A stretch of DNA of 5,984 nucleotides from Oscillospiraceae bacterium (GTDB lineage: Bacteria; Bacillota; Clostridia; Oscillospirales; UBA929): contig JAIRML010000163.1 in NCBI GenBank assembly GCA_031258665.1, forward strand, positions 1 to 5,984, given 5' to 3'. The position numbers were made by a program, and so were the translations under genes. Within the stretch, counting starts at the first letter, position 1. The number at the start of each line of letters is the position of its first letter. Below are positions 1-5,317 of this stretch, piece by piece. The notes beneath the pieces were generated by a model. The model had not been told where the DNA came from and ran no database searches. It saw only the letters and a list, made by a program, of their open reading frames with translations.

Positions 1-13
1 GGGGGGCGACCGT

Positions 14-1348
14 TTGAAATGGAATACCCGCTCGGCCCTGTACGGCGCCGGGCTGCTGACCGCCGTCAATCTGTTTGCCCAGGCTGTCGGCTTTGTATAC
101 CGCGTGTGCCTCGCGCGGCTGATCGGCGCGGAGGGCGTCGGGCTGCTCTCCCTGGTCACACCCGTCCACTCTGTCCTGCTGTCGCTCACCGTCTCCGGGC
201 TGGCCGTGGCGGTCTCCCGCCTGTCCGCCGGCTACGCGGCGCTGGGCAACACCCTGGCCGTCCGGCAGCTCGTGCGCCGGGCGCTCTTTGTGTTTCTGCT
301 CCTCTGGTGCGCCGTGGCCCTGCCGGTCATGCTCCTCTCAGACGGCATCTCCGTCGCGGTGCTGGGCGACGCCCGCACCCGGACAGGGCTGCTCCTGCTC
401 CTGCCCTGCCTCCTGCTGACCGGGATCGAAAACATTCACAAAAACCATTTTTACGGGCTAGGGAACATCCATCCGCCCGCCGTGAGCGAGATCTTAGAAA
501 ACCTGGTGCGCACAGGCGCCGTGCTGGCGCTGCTGCACTGCCTGCGGCCCGCTTATGAGGAATATGCCCTCGGCCTGGTCATCCTCGGCATGGTGATCTG
601 CGAGGTCGTGAGCGCCGGGCTGCTGCGCGGTTTGTACCGCCGGGCGCAGCGCGGCCGCCGCGCCGCCGGCCCTGGGCTTTTGCGCCGGCGGATGCTGTCG
701 GACATGGCGGCCGTCGCCGTCCCCTTCTCGCTGTCCGGTCTGCTGTCGAACTGCCTCGGGGCGGCGGGCTCCGTGATGATCCCCGCCCGCCTGATGGCGG
801 CCGGCCTGACGGCCGACGAGGCGCTCTCCTCCTATGGGGTTGTCGTGGGGATGACGATGCCCCTGCTCAGCCTGCCTCTCGCCTTCGCGGTCGGGCTGTC
901 CCTCGTCATGATCCCCAGATTGTCGGAGGACCTTGCCCTGCGGCGCTTTTCATCCATCCGGCGCCGTGTCGGACGCACGCTGGCGCTGGCGACGGCGGCG
1001 CTTCTCCCCTCCATGGCCCTTCTGGCCCTGACAGGGCCGGACCTCGCCCGGCTGCTCTTCCGGCAGGCGGCGGCCGGGCACTACATCGCGCCTCTCGCCC
1101 TCGGCGCCGTCTTCGCCTGCTACCACAGCATTTTGGGCAGCTTGCTCTCCGCCCTCGGGCTTCAAACGCGCGCGGCCGTCGATTCCCTCTTCGCCGGGCT
1201 CCTCCAGCTTGCTCTCACCTGGCTGGGCGTCGCCCAACCCCGGCTCGGCATCGGCGGCTTTGTCTACGCCTTCCTGATCGCCTCCGCCCTGGGCGCGCTC
1301 CTGTGCGCCTCCGATCTGCGGCGTTTTCTGCGCGCGCACGCCGACTGA
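14..1348 (+). CDS. SpoVB/MATE-like polysaccharide or lipid-intermediate flippase
   Basis: This is a 444-residue, very hydrophobic protein with about 12 predicted membrane segments (roughly residues 9-29, 43-63, 89-109, 124-138, 165-178, 185-205, 231-250, 273-297, 322-341, 357-382, 388-405 and 413-433). Stretches that resemble the stage V sporulation protein B/MurJ-like branch of the MOP superfamily are RLIGAEGVGLL near the N-terminus, HKNHFYGLGNIHPPAVSEI at 142-160, and a central AAGLTADEALSSYGVVVGM segment followed by a proline-rich helix and MIPRLSED. Such proteins are thought to move lipid-linked wall precursors across the membrane; SpoVB is needed for spore cortex. At 444 aa it is shorter than B. 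subtilis SpoVB (about 518 aa), so it probably lacks the last two helices and need not be the sporulation protein itself. The start is TTG with a G-rich stretch upstream. The frame stays open to the window edge, so a start further left cannot be excluded. Confidence 0.85.
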   Translation: MKWNTRSALYGAGLLTAVNLFAQAVGFVYRVCLARLIGAEGVGLLSLVTPVHSVLLSLTVSGLAVAVSRLSAGYAALGNTLAVRQLVRRALFVFLLLWCAVALPVMLLSDGISVAVLGDARTRTGLLLLLPCLLLTGIENIHKNHFYGLGNIHPPAVSEILENLVRTGAVLALLHCLRPAYEEYALGLVILGMVICEVVSAGLLRGLYRRAQRGRRAAGPGLLRRRMLSDMAAVAVPFSLSGLLSNCLGAAGSVMIPARLMAAGLTADEALSSYGVVVGMTMPLLSLPLAFAVGLSLVMIPRLSEDLALRRFSSIRRRVGRTLALATAALLPSMALLALTGPDLARLLFRQAAAGHYIAPLALGAVFACYHSILGSLLSALGLQTRAAVDSLFAGLLQLALTWLGVAQPRLGIGGFVYAFLIASALGALLCASDLRRFLRAHAD

Positions 1349-1350
1349 GG

Positions 1351-1383
1351 CACTTGGGGCGCCCGCAAAAGGCGCCCCAAGTG
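1351..1383 (+). terminator. Perfect 13-bp hairpin just after the flippase gene, without a U-tract
   Basis: The arms are CACTTGGGGCGCC (1351-1363) and its exact complement (1371-1383), with the 7-nt loop CGCAAAA. The hairpin begins 2 nt after the flippase stop codon, which is where a terminator should sit, and the stem is long and GC-rich. The 3' side, however, runs TAAAAAAATA instead of a U-tract, and on the other strand no U-tract follows either. It is probably a transcript-end or 3'-protecting structure of the flippase mRNA; calling it an intrinsic terminator is inference. Confidence 0.5.
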
Positions 1384-1410
1384 TAAAAAAATATAATGAA
1401 CGAGGGCTTT

Positions 1411-1460
1411 TATACTGGATATTGTATCATTGCTTTGGCAATGATACAATATCCAGTATA
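1411..1460. repeat. 50-nt near-perfect palindrome: 23-bp arms, TTTG loop
   Basis: The left arm (1411-1433, beginning TATACTGGAT) and right arm (1438-1460, ending ATCCAGTATA) match over all 23 positions and are separated only by TTTG (1434-1437). The arms are AT-rich, unlike the surrounding genes. No U-tract follows on either strand, so it is not an ordinary terminator. It could be a dispersed repeat, the fused ends of a lost small element, a protein-binding site or an RNA hairpin; the window does not distinguish these. Confidence 0.85.
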
Positions 1461-1481
1461 TCCAATCCGTTCCTTAGTACC

Positions 1482-1504
1482 TTATTGCCGCGAAGCGGCA
1501 ATAA
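1482..1504. repeat. 10-bp stem-loop with GAA loop and an A-tract on its right
   Basis: TTATTGCCGC (1482-1491) pairs fully with GCGGCAATAA (1495-1504) around the loop GAA. It is followed by AAAACAAG on the + strand. On the - strand the T-run comes before the hairpin, so it fits the intrinsic-terminator pattern in neither direction. Its ATTGCC (1484-1489) could instead pair with GGCAAT (1437-1442) at the tip of the neighbouring palindrome. Function unknown. Confidence 0.6.
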
Positions 1505-1522
1505 AAAACAAGAATTTGGGTT

Positions 1523-1556
1523 GTGGGCTGCGGAGGCAGCCCACGTTAGCTTTTTT
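1523..1556 (+). terminator. Candidate intrinsic terminator upstream of the ylxM promoter
   Basis: GTGGGCTGC (1523-1531) pairs perfectly with GCAGCCCAC (1536-1544) around a GGAG loop, and a run of six T residues lies at 1551-1556. The 6-nt gap (GTTAGC) between stem and T-run is wider than usual, so efficiency may be modest. Its place 24 nt before the -35 box suggests it shields the ylxM promoter from read-through out of the flippase gene. Confidence 0.55.
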
Positions 1557-1579
1557 GCAGTAAAATCATAAAATGGGCC

Positions 1580-1608
1580 TTGACAAACCGCCGCGCGCTG
1601 CGTACAAT
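1580..1608 (+). promoter_or_regulatory. Sigma-A promoter of the ylxM-ffh-rpsP-khpA-rimM-trmD operon
   Basis: A consensus -35 box TTGACA (1580-1585) is separated by exactly 17 nt from a -10 box TACAAT (1603-1608, one mismatch to TATAAT). An AT-rich stretch at 1551-1574 precedes it and could act as an UP element. Transcription should begin near 1615, giving a 5' leader of about 45 nt. Its presence also rules out the more upstream in-frame ATG at 1573 as the ylxM start, because that codon lies upstream of the promoter. Confidence 0.9.
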
Positions 1609-1616
1609 AGAGATAA

Positions 1617-1638
1617 TGTAAAGGAAAGTCGCTTTACA
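1617..1638 (+). promoter_or_regulatory. Inverted repeat at the predicted transcription start
   Basis: TGTAAAG (1617-1623) and CTTTACA (1632-1638) are exact complements separated by 8 nt. They cover about +2 to +24 of the predicted transcript. The repeat could be an operator for a dimeric repressor, or a 5' stem-loop that protects the mRNA. The repeat itself is certain; either function is inference. Confidence 0.45.
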
Positions 1639-1648
1639 AAAGCCGGTG

Positions 1649-1654
1649 AGGTGA
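1649..1654 (+). promoter_or_regulatory. Ribosome binding site that fixes the ylxM start
   Basis: AGGTGA lies 5 nt before the GTG at 1660. It is the only good Shine-Dalgarno match downstream of the promoter, and it sits just before the residues that align with the YlxM N-terminus. Confidence 0.75.
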
Positions 1655-1659
1655 CCGCT

Positions 1660-2028
1660 GTGAAATCGGATCCGCTGGACATGGCCTACCTGTTTGACTT
1701 TTACGCCGACATCCTCACAGACAAACAGCGCGACTATTTTGACCTTTACTACCAGCAGGACCTCTCGCTGTCCGAGATCTCCGAGGGCGAGGGCATCACC
1801 CGGCAAGGCGTGCGCGACGTGATTTCCCGCGCCGAGAGCACTTTGCGCCATATGGAGGCGCAGCTTGGGTTTGTCGCACGCTACAGCCGCGTACAGGAGT
1901 CTCTAGACACCATCGCCCGGCTTTCGGGGGAACTCATCGCCCTCTGCGACCGGGGGCTGGCCAGTGACGAGGTCCGCTTTCGCGCCAACGAGATCCGCCG
2001 GCTGACCGGCACAAAGCCCGCGGAGTGA
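1660..2028 (+). CDS. ylxM: YlxM, UPF0122 family SRP-associated helix-turn-helix protein
   Basis: This is a 122-residue protein starting at GTG; B. subtilis YlxM is about 110. The N-terminal segment MAYLFDFYADILTDKQRDYF followed by DLYYQQDLSLSEIS is the family signature. Residues 34-60 form a sigma-70 region 4-like helix-turn-helix (SLSEISEGEGITRQGVRDVI), and the C-terminal third is a charged helix. YlxM is encoded beside ffh in many Firmicutes and is thought to modulate signal recognition particle activity; its HTH may contact RNA or protein. The gene comes first after the sigma-A promoter and 72 nt before ffh. A longer reading from ATG 1573 is rejected because that codon precedes the promoter. 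The upstream neighbour is a flippase gene, so the ftsY gene often found before ylxM is not adjacent here. Confidence 0.93.
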   Translation: MKSDPLDMAYLFDFYADILTDKQRDYFDLYYQQDLSLSEISEGEGITRQGVRDVISRAESTLRHMEAQLGFVARYSRVQESLDTIARLSGELIALCDRGLASDEVRFRANEIRRLTGTKPAE

Positions 2029-2090
2029 ACCCGCCGCTTCGCCGGGACATATCACGCCCTCTCCGGTTTTCGCCGAAGAGGCGCCGCAAT

Positions 2091-2094
2091 GAGG
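2091..2094 (+). promoter_or_regulatory. Ribosome binding site that selects the ffh start
   Basis: GAGG ends 6 nt before the ATG at 2101. It would overlap the alternative in-frame ATG at 2089, which has no comparable upstream site. This supports MAFEGLSEKL as the N-terminus. Confidence 0.7.
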
Positions 2095-2100
2095 CGTAAC

Positions 2101-3453
2101 ATGGCATTTGAAGGTCTCTCCGAAAAATTGGGCAATGTCTTTAAAAAGCTGCGCGGCAAGGGGCGGCTCTCGGAGGCCGATGTCCGCGAGGCCATGCGTG
2201 AGGTGCGCCTGGCGCTGCTGGAGGCCGACGTCAGCTACAAAGTCGTCAAGGATTTCATTGCCGGCGTCACCGCCAAGGCCGTCGGCGCTCAGGTGCTCGA
2301 AAGCCTGACGCCCGCCCAGATGATCATCAAGATCGTGCGCGACGATCTGACCGCCCTGATGGGCGGCGCCGCCGCAAAACTCAGTGTCGCCCCCAAGGCG
2401 CCCACCATTGTCATGCTGGTGGGCCTGCAGGGCGCCGGCAAAACAACCAACGGCGCGAAACTGGCGGGGATGATGAAAAAACAGCAGGGCAAGCGCCCGC
2501 TGCTGGTCGCCTGCGACGTTTACCGCCCGGCGGCTATCCGGCAGCTCCAGATCGTCGGCGAGCAGCTCGAGCTCCCCGTTTTCGAACGCGGACAGTCCGA
2601 CCCGGTCGCGATCGCGCGGGAGGCCGTCGCCCACGCCGTGCGGCACGGCAACGACATGGTCTTCCTCGACACCGCCGGCCGGCTCCACATCGACGAGGCG
2701 CTGATGGACGAACTGCGGCGCGTCAAGGCCGCCGTCTCACCGCATGAGATCCTGCTGGTCGTCGACGCGATGACAGGCCAAGACGCCGTGTCGGCCGCCG
2801 CCGCCTTCAACGAGGCGTTGGGCATCGACGGCGTGCTGCTGACCAAACTCGACGGAGACGCGCGCGGCGGCGCCGCCCTGTCGGTGCACGCCGTGACGGG
2901 CAAGCCCGTCAAATTTTGCGGCGTGGGCGAAAAACTGGGCGACATCGAGGCCTTCCACCCCGACCGCATGGCCTCCCGCATCCTCGGCATGGGCGACATG
3001 CTGACTTTCATTGAAAAAGCCGAACGCAGCTTCGACAGCGAAAAAGCCCGGGAGCTGGAAAGCCGGCTGCGGAGCAACCGCTTTACGCTGACGGACTTTT
3101 ACGATCAGTTGGTGCAGCTGCGCGGCATGGGGTCGCTCTCCGATGTGCTGGGCATGATGCCTGGCCTGGACAAACGGGCGCTCGCCGGCACAAAGCTCGA
3201 CGAGCGGGCGCTCTCACGCACCGAGGCCATCATCCTCTCCATGACGGAGCGGGAGCGGGAAAACCCCGCTATCCTCAACTCCTCGCGCAAACGCCGTGTG
3301 GCCGCCGGCAGCGGTACCCGCGTGGAGGATATCAACAAGCTGCTCAAACAGTTTGAGATGATGCGCCAGATGAGCCGTCGCATCATGGGCGCCGGCGGCA
3401 AACCGCCGAAGGGCGGCAAAAAAAGCCGCGGTCTCCCCTTTGGGTTCTCGTAA
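2101..3453 (+). CDS. ffh: Signal recognition particle GTPase Ffh (SRP54)
   Basis: Ffh binds 4.5S-type SRP RNA and hydrophobic signal sequences, then docks with FtsY to deliver ribosomes to the translocon. The protein is 450 residues, the normal length. Residues 1-90 are the helical N domain (MAFEGLSEKLGNVFKKLRGK). The G domain holds the P-loop GLQGAGKT (108-115), the insertion-box region with CDVYRPAAIRQLQ (138-150), DTAGR (190-194), TKLDGDARGG (248-257) and the closing GVGEKLGDIEAF (274-284). The M domain starts after GDMLTFIEKA (298-307) and includes the methionine-rich GSLSDVLGMMPG finger region and the RNA-binding SRKRRVAAGSG (395-405), ending in a basic glycine-rich tail. All key GTPase motifs are intact. 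It lies 72 nt after ylxM and 61 nt before rpsP. The start at 2101 is preferred over 2089 on homology and on the ribosome binding site. Confidence 0.98.
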   Translation: MAFEGLSEKLGNVFKKLRGKGRLSEADVREAMREVRLALLEADVSYKVVKDFIAGVTAKAVGAQVLESLTPAQMIIKIVRDDLTALMGGAAAKLSVAPKAPTIVMLVGLQGAGKTTNGAKLAGMMKKQQGKRPLLVACDVYRPAAIRQLQIVGEQLELPVFERGQSDPVAIAREAVAHAVRHGNDMVFLDTAGRLHIDEALMDELRRVKAAVSPHEILLVVDAMTGQDAVSAAAAFNEALGIDGVLLTKLDGDARGGAALSVHAVTGKPVKFCGVGEKLGDIEAFHPDRMASRILGMGDMLTFIEKAERSFDSEKARELESRLRSNRFTLTDFYDQLVQLRGMGSLSDVLGMMPGLDKRALAGTKLDERALSRTEAIILSMTERERENPAILNSSRKRRVAAGSGTRVEDINKLLKQFEMMRQMSRRIMGAGGKPPKGGKKSRGLPFGFS

Positions 3454-3498
3454 GGGGCCGGGTCCACAGCAACTCAACCCACGCAACTCAATCCACAC

Positions 3499-3505
3499 AG
3501 GAGGT
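3499..3505 (+). promoter_or_regulatory. Strong ribosome binding site of rpsP
   Basis: AGGAGGT, close to a perfect anti-16S match, lies 9 nt before the ATG at 3515. It is the strongest such site in the window and rules out the in-frame ATG at 3440 inside the end of ffh. Confidence 0.9.
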
Positions 3506-3514
3506 CAAAACATC

Positions 3515-3754
3515 ATGGTCAAGTTGAGACTCAGAAGAATGGGCGCCAAGAAAGCTCCTTTTTATCGCATCGTGGTAGCCGATTCCCGCTACCCGCGCGA
3601 CGGCCGCTTCATTGAGGAGATCGGCACCTACGATCCACTGAAACACCCGGCGGAGATCCACGTAAACGGAGAGCGCGCGCTGGAATGGATCCGCACGGGT
3701 GCGCAGCCCACCGATACCGTGAAATTTCTTTTGAAAAAAGCAGGTGTTCTCTGA
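3515..3754 (+). CDS. rpsP: 30S ribosomal protein bS16
   Basis: The 79-residue basic protein MVKLRLRRMGAKKAPFYRIV... is a full-length bS16. The family signature is seen in RLRRMGAKKAPFYRIVVADS (5-24), followed by PRDGRFIEEIGTYDP (28-41) and the C-terminal ALEWIRTGAQPTDTVKFLLK. bS16 binds 16S rRNA in the 5'/central domain region early in 30S assembly and is needed for stability of the subunit. The gene follows ffh by 61 nt, and its stop overlaps the khpA start by one base (TGATG), which suggests translational coupling. Its strong ribosome binding site would let it be made in greater amounts than its operon neighbours, as a ribosomal protein needs. Confidence 0.98.
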   Translation: MVKLRLRRMGAKKAPFYRIVVADSRYPRDGRFIEEIGTYDPLKHPAEIHVNGERALEWIRTGAQPTDTVKFLLKKAGVL

Positions 3755-3999
3755 TGTTGCAGAACGAATTGAAAGAGCTCCTCACCTATGTGGCGCGCCA
3801 CCTTGTAGATGAACCAGACGCGGTCTCCGTGACCGTGACAGAGCGGGGCGACGACCTCGTGCTGGAGCTGCGCGTGGCCGCCGCCGACATGGGCAAGGTG
3901 ATCGGCCGCCAAGGGCGCGTCGCCAAAGAGGTGCGCACCCTAATGAAGGCCGTCGGCCAGCGCGCCGACACCAAGGTCTCCGTCGAGATCGTGGAGTGA
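3754..3999 (+). CDS. khpA: KhpA (YlqC-type) small KH-domain RNA-binding protein
   Basis: The 81-residue protein is nearly all one KH domain, with the RNA-binding GXXG loop as GRQG at 51-54 (context GKVIGRQGRVAKEVRTL). The length matches family members such as B. subtilis YlqC. KhpA proteins bind RNA and in some Firmicutes pair with KhpB/EloR to affect cell elongation, division and post-transcriptional control; no partner gene is visible here. AGGTG (3742-3746) lies 7 nt before the ATG, which overlaps the rpsP stop. The place between rpsP and rimM is typical of the family. Confidence 0.95.
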   Translation: MLQNELKELLTYVARHLVDEPDAVSVTVTERGDDLVLELRVAAADMGKVIGRQGRVAKEVRTLMKAVGQRADTKVSVEIVE

Positions 4000-4013
4000 C
4001 GGGGGCCGCTTCT

Positions 4014-4508
4014 ATGGACAGGCAGTTTTTGGAGGCCGGCGTCATCGTGGGTACGCACGGCGTGCGGGGCGAGGTGCGCCTGCACCCCTGGTGCGACGAC
4101 GTCGCCTTCCTCTCCGGTTTCCAGTCGCTTCACATCGCCGGCCGGGCGTACACCCTGCTCTCGGCCCGTCCGCATAAACATCTGGCGCTGCTCCGGCTCA
4201 GGGGCGTGGACGATGTGACGTCGGCACAGGCTCTGCGCGGCCAGGTGGTGTACGTCGACCGCGCGGAGGCCGCCCTCCCGGAAGGCCGCTTTTTCATTCA
4301 AGACCTGATCGGCCTTTCGGTGGTGGATTGCGCCTCAAAACAGCCGATCGGCACACTGACGAACGTCTGGCAGCGACCGGCGCACGACGTCTATGTCGTG
4401 CGCGACGCCGAGGGTCTCGAGCATCTCATCCCCAATGTGCCAGCATTTATCAAAGAGATCGATTGGCCCGGGCGGACGATCCGGGTGACGCTCATCGAGG
4501 GGATGTGA
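4014..4508 (+). CDS. rimM: Ribosome maturation factor RimM
   Basis: RimM helps assemble the 30S head domain by acting near uS19 and the 3' major domain of 16S rRNA. The protein is 164 residues, close to the usual 165-180. The N-terminal RimM domain opens with FLEAGVIVGTHGVRGEVRLHPW (residues 5-26) and includes RLRGVDDVTSAQALRG (61-76). The PRC-barrel domain begins around FFIQDLIGLSVVD (93-105) and continues through DVYVVRDAEGLEHLIPNVPAF (125-145) to KEIDWPGRTIRVTLIEGM. The ATG at 4014 matches the family N-terminus. A GTG at 3996, overlapping the khpA stop, would add six residues with no clear ribosome binding site. The gap to trmD is only 5 nt. Confidence 0.96.
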   Translation: MDRQFLEAGVIVGTHGVRGEVRLHPWCDDVAFLSGFQSLHIAGRAYTLLSARPHKHLALLRLRGVDDVTSAQALRGQVVYVDRAEAALPEGRFFIQDLIGLSVVDCASKQPIGTLTNVWQRPAHDVYVVRDAEGLEHLIPNVPAFIKEIDWPGRTIRVTLIEGM

Positions 4509-4513
4509 CCGGT

Positions 4514-5218
4514 ATGCGCGTAGACATCCTGACGCTCTTTCCCGACGCCGTCGAGGCCATGATGGGCGCCAGCATCTTGGGGCGCGCCCGCGAACGCGGA
4601 CACCTCGCCATCCACTGCCACCAGATCCGCGACTACACCGCCAACAGACAAAAACAAGTGGACGACTACCCGTACGGCGGGGGGCTCGGCATGATCTTAC
4701 AGGCGGACCCTCTCTACCGATGCCTGCAACACGTGTGGAAAGTGGCCGGTCGGGGGCACACCATTCTGCTCAGCCCACAGGGTGCGTTGCTGCGCCAAGA
4801 CACCGCCCGGCGGTTCGTGACATACCCGCACCTCATCTTGGTGTGCGGTCATTACGAGGGCGTGGACGAGCGCTTCATCGAGGTCTGTGTGCAAGAGGAG
4901 ATCTCCATTGGTGACTATGTGCTCACCGGTGGGGAGATCCCCGCGATGGCGCTGTGCGACGCCGTCTGCCGTCTGGTGCCCGGCGTGCTGTCCGACGAAA
5001 GCAGCTTTACGGGCGAGAGCCACTGGGACGGCCTGCTCGAATACCCGCAGTACACACGCCCGGAGTTCTGGCAGGGGCGCGCGGCGCCGCCCATCCTGCT
5101 GAGCGGCCACCACAAAAACATCCAAGCGTGGCGGCGGGCGCAGTCCGAGGAACGCACCCGCCTTCGCCGCCCGGACCTGTGGGCCCGCTATTTAGAAAAA
5201 CGGGGACAAGGGGGCTGA
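4514..5218 (+). CDS. trmD: tRNA (guanine-37-N1)-methyltransferase TrmD
   Basis: TrmD transfers a methyl group from S-adenosylmethionine to N1 of G37 in tRNAs that read CNN, CGG-type and similar codons, preventing +1 frameshifts; it is generally essential. The protein has 234 residues, slightly short of the usual 240-250. SPOUT-knot motifs are MRVDILTLFP (1-10), DYPYGGGLGMIL (51-62), LLSPQG (85-90), CGHYEGVDERF (111-121) and SIGDYVLTGGE (131-141). RLVPGVL (153-159) holds the conserved Arg, followed by GLLEYPQYTRPEFW (173-186) and LLSGHHKNIQAWRRAQS in the C-terminal tRNA-binding domain. The general-base Asp of H. influenzae TrmD (169) aligns with Glu168 here. The upstream GAGGGGA (4497-4503) supports ATG 4514; GTG 4505 is less likely. 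rplS, the usual next gene, is missing. Confidence 0.97.
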   Translation: MRVDILTLFPDAVEAMMGASILGRARERGHLAIHCHQIRDYTANRQKQVDDYPYGGGLGMILQADPLYRCLQHVWKVAGRGHTILLSPQGALLRQDTARRFVTYPHLILVCGHYEGVDERFIEVCVQEEISIGDYVLTGGEIPAMALCDAVCRLVPGVLSDESSFTGESHWDGLLEYPQYTRPEFWQGRAAPPILLSGHHKNIQAWRRAQSEERTRLRRPDLWARYLEKRGQGG

Positions 5219-5274
5219 CCGCAGGTTGGCGGCGGGCGAGGCTTTTGACACAACCGCCCATCCGGCCGGCGGGC

Positions 5275-5314
5275 ACCGCCACACCGGCCCAGACGGGGCG
5301 GGCGCGGCGGTTTT
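5275..5314 (+). terminator. Probable terminator of the ylxM-trmD operon
   Basis: ACCGCC (5275-5280) pairs with GGCGGT (5306-5311). Inside it CCGGCCC (5284-5290) pairs with GGGGCGG (5295-5301) with one mismatch, around an AGAC loop. TTTT follows at 5311-5314 and overlaps the end of the outer stem by one base. The hairpin lies between two convergent genes, where a terminator is expected. The U-tract is short, so strength is uncertain; no matching signal for the opposite strand was found. Confidence 0.5.
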
Positions 5315-5317
5315 CGG

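Noticed and set aside
1264..1449. Small - strand open frame beginning in the palindrome
   Set aside because: There is no ribosome binding site, and it mainly overlaps the end of the flippase gene in antisense.
1351..1556. CRISPR array or integron attC cluster suggested by several hairpins in a row
   Set aside because: The hairpins differ in sequence, spacing and length; there is no repeat-spacer pattern and no cas or integrase gene.
1573..1659. N-terminal extension of ylxM from ATG 1573
   Set aside because: The codon lies upstream of the -35 box, has no ribosome binding site, and the extra residues do not match the YlxM family.
1903..2688. Long open frame of 261 codons on the - strand, antisense to ylxM and ffh
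   Set aside because: It lies wholly over strongly conserved genes, has a composition typical of the complement of GC-rich codons, and shows no recognisable domain.
3440..3514. N-terminal extension of rpsP from an ATG inside the end of ffh
   Set aside because: The near-perfect AGGAGGT site and the conserved bS16 N-terminus place the start at 3515.
3786..4301. Open frame of 171 codons on the - strand over khpA and rimM
   Set aside because: It is a shadow of two well-recognised genes with no independent signals.
4697..5125. Open frame of 142 codons on the - strand within trmD
   Set aside because: It is antisense to conserved TrmD motifs and has no family resemblance.
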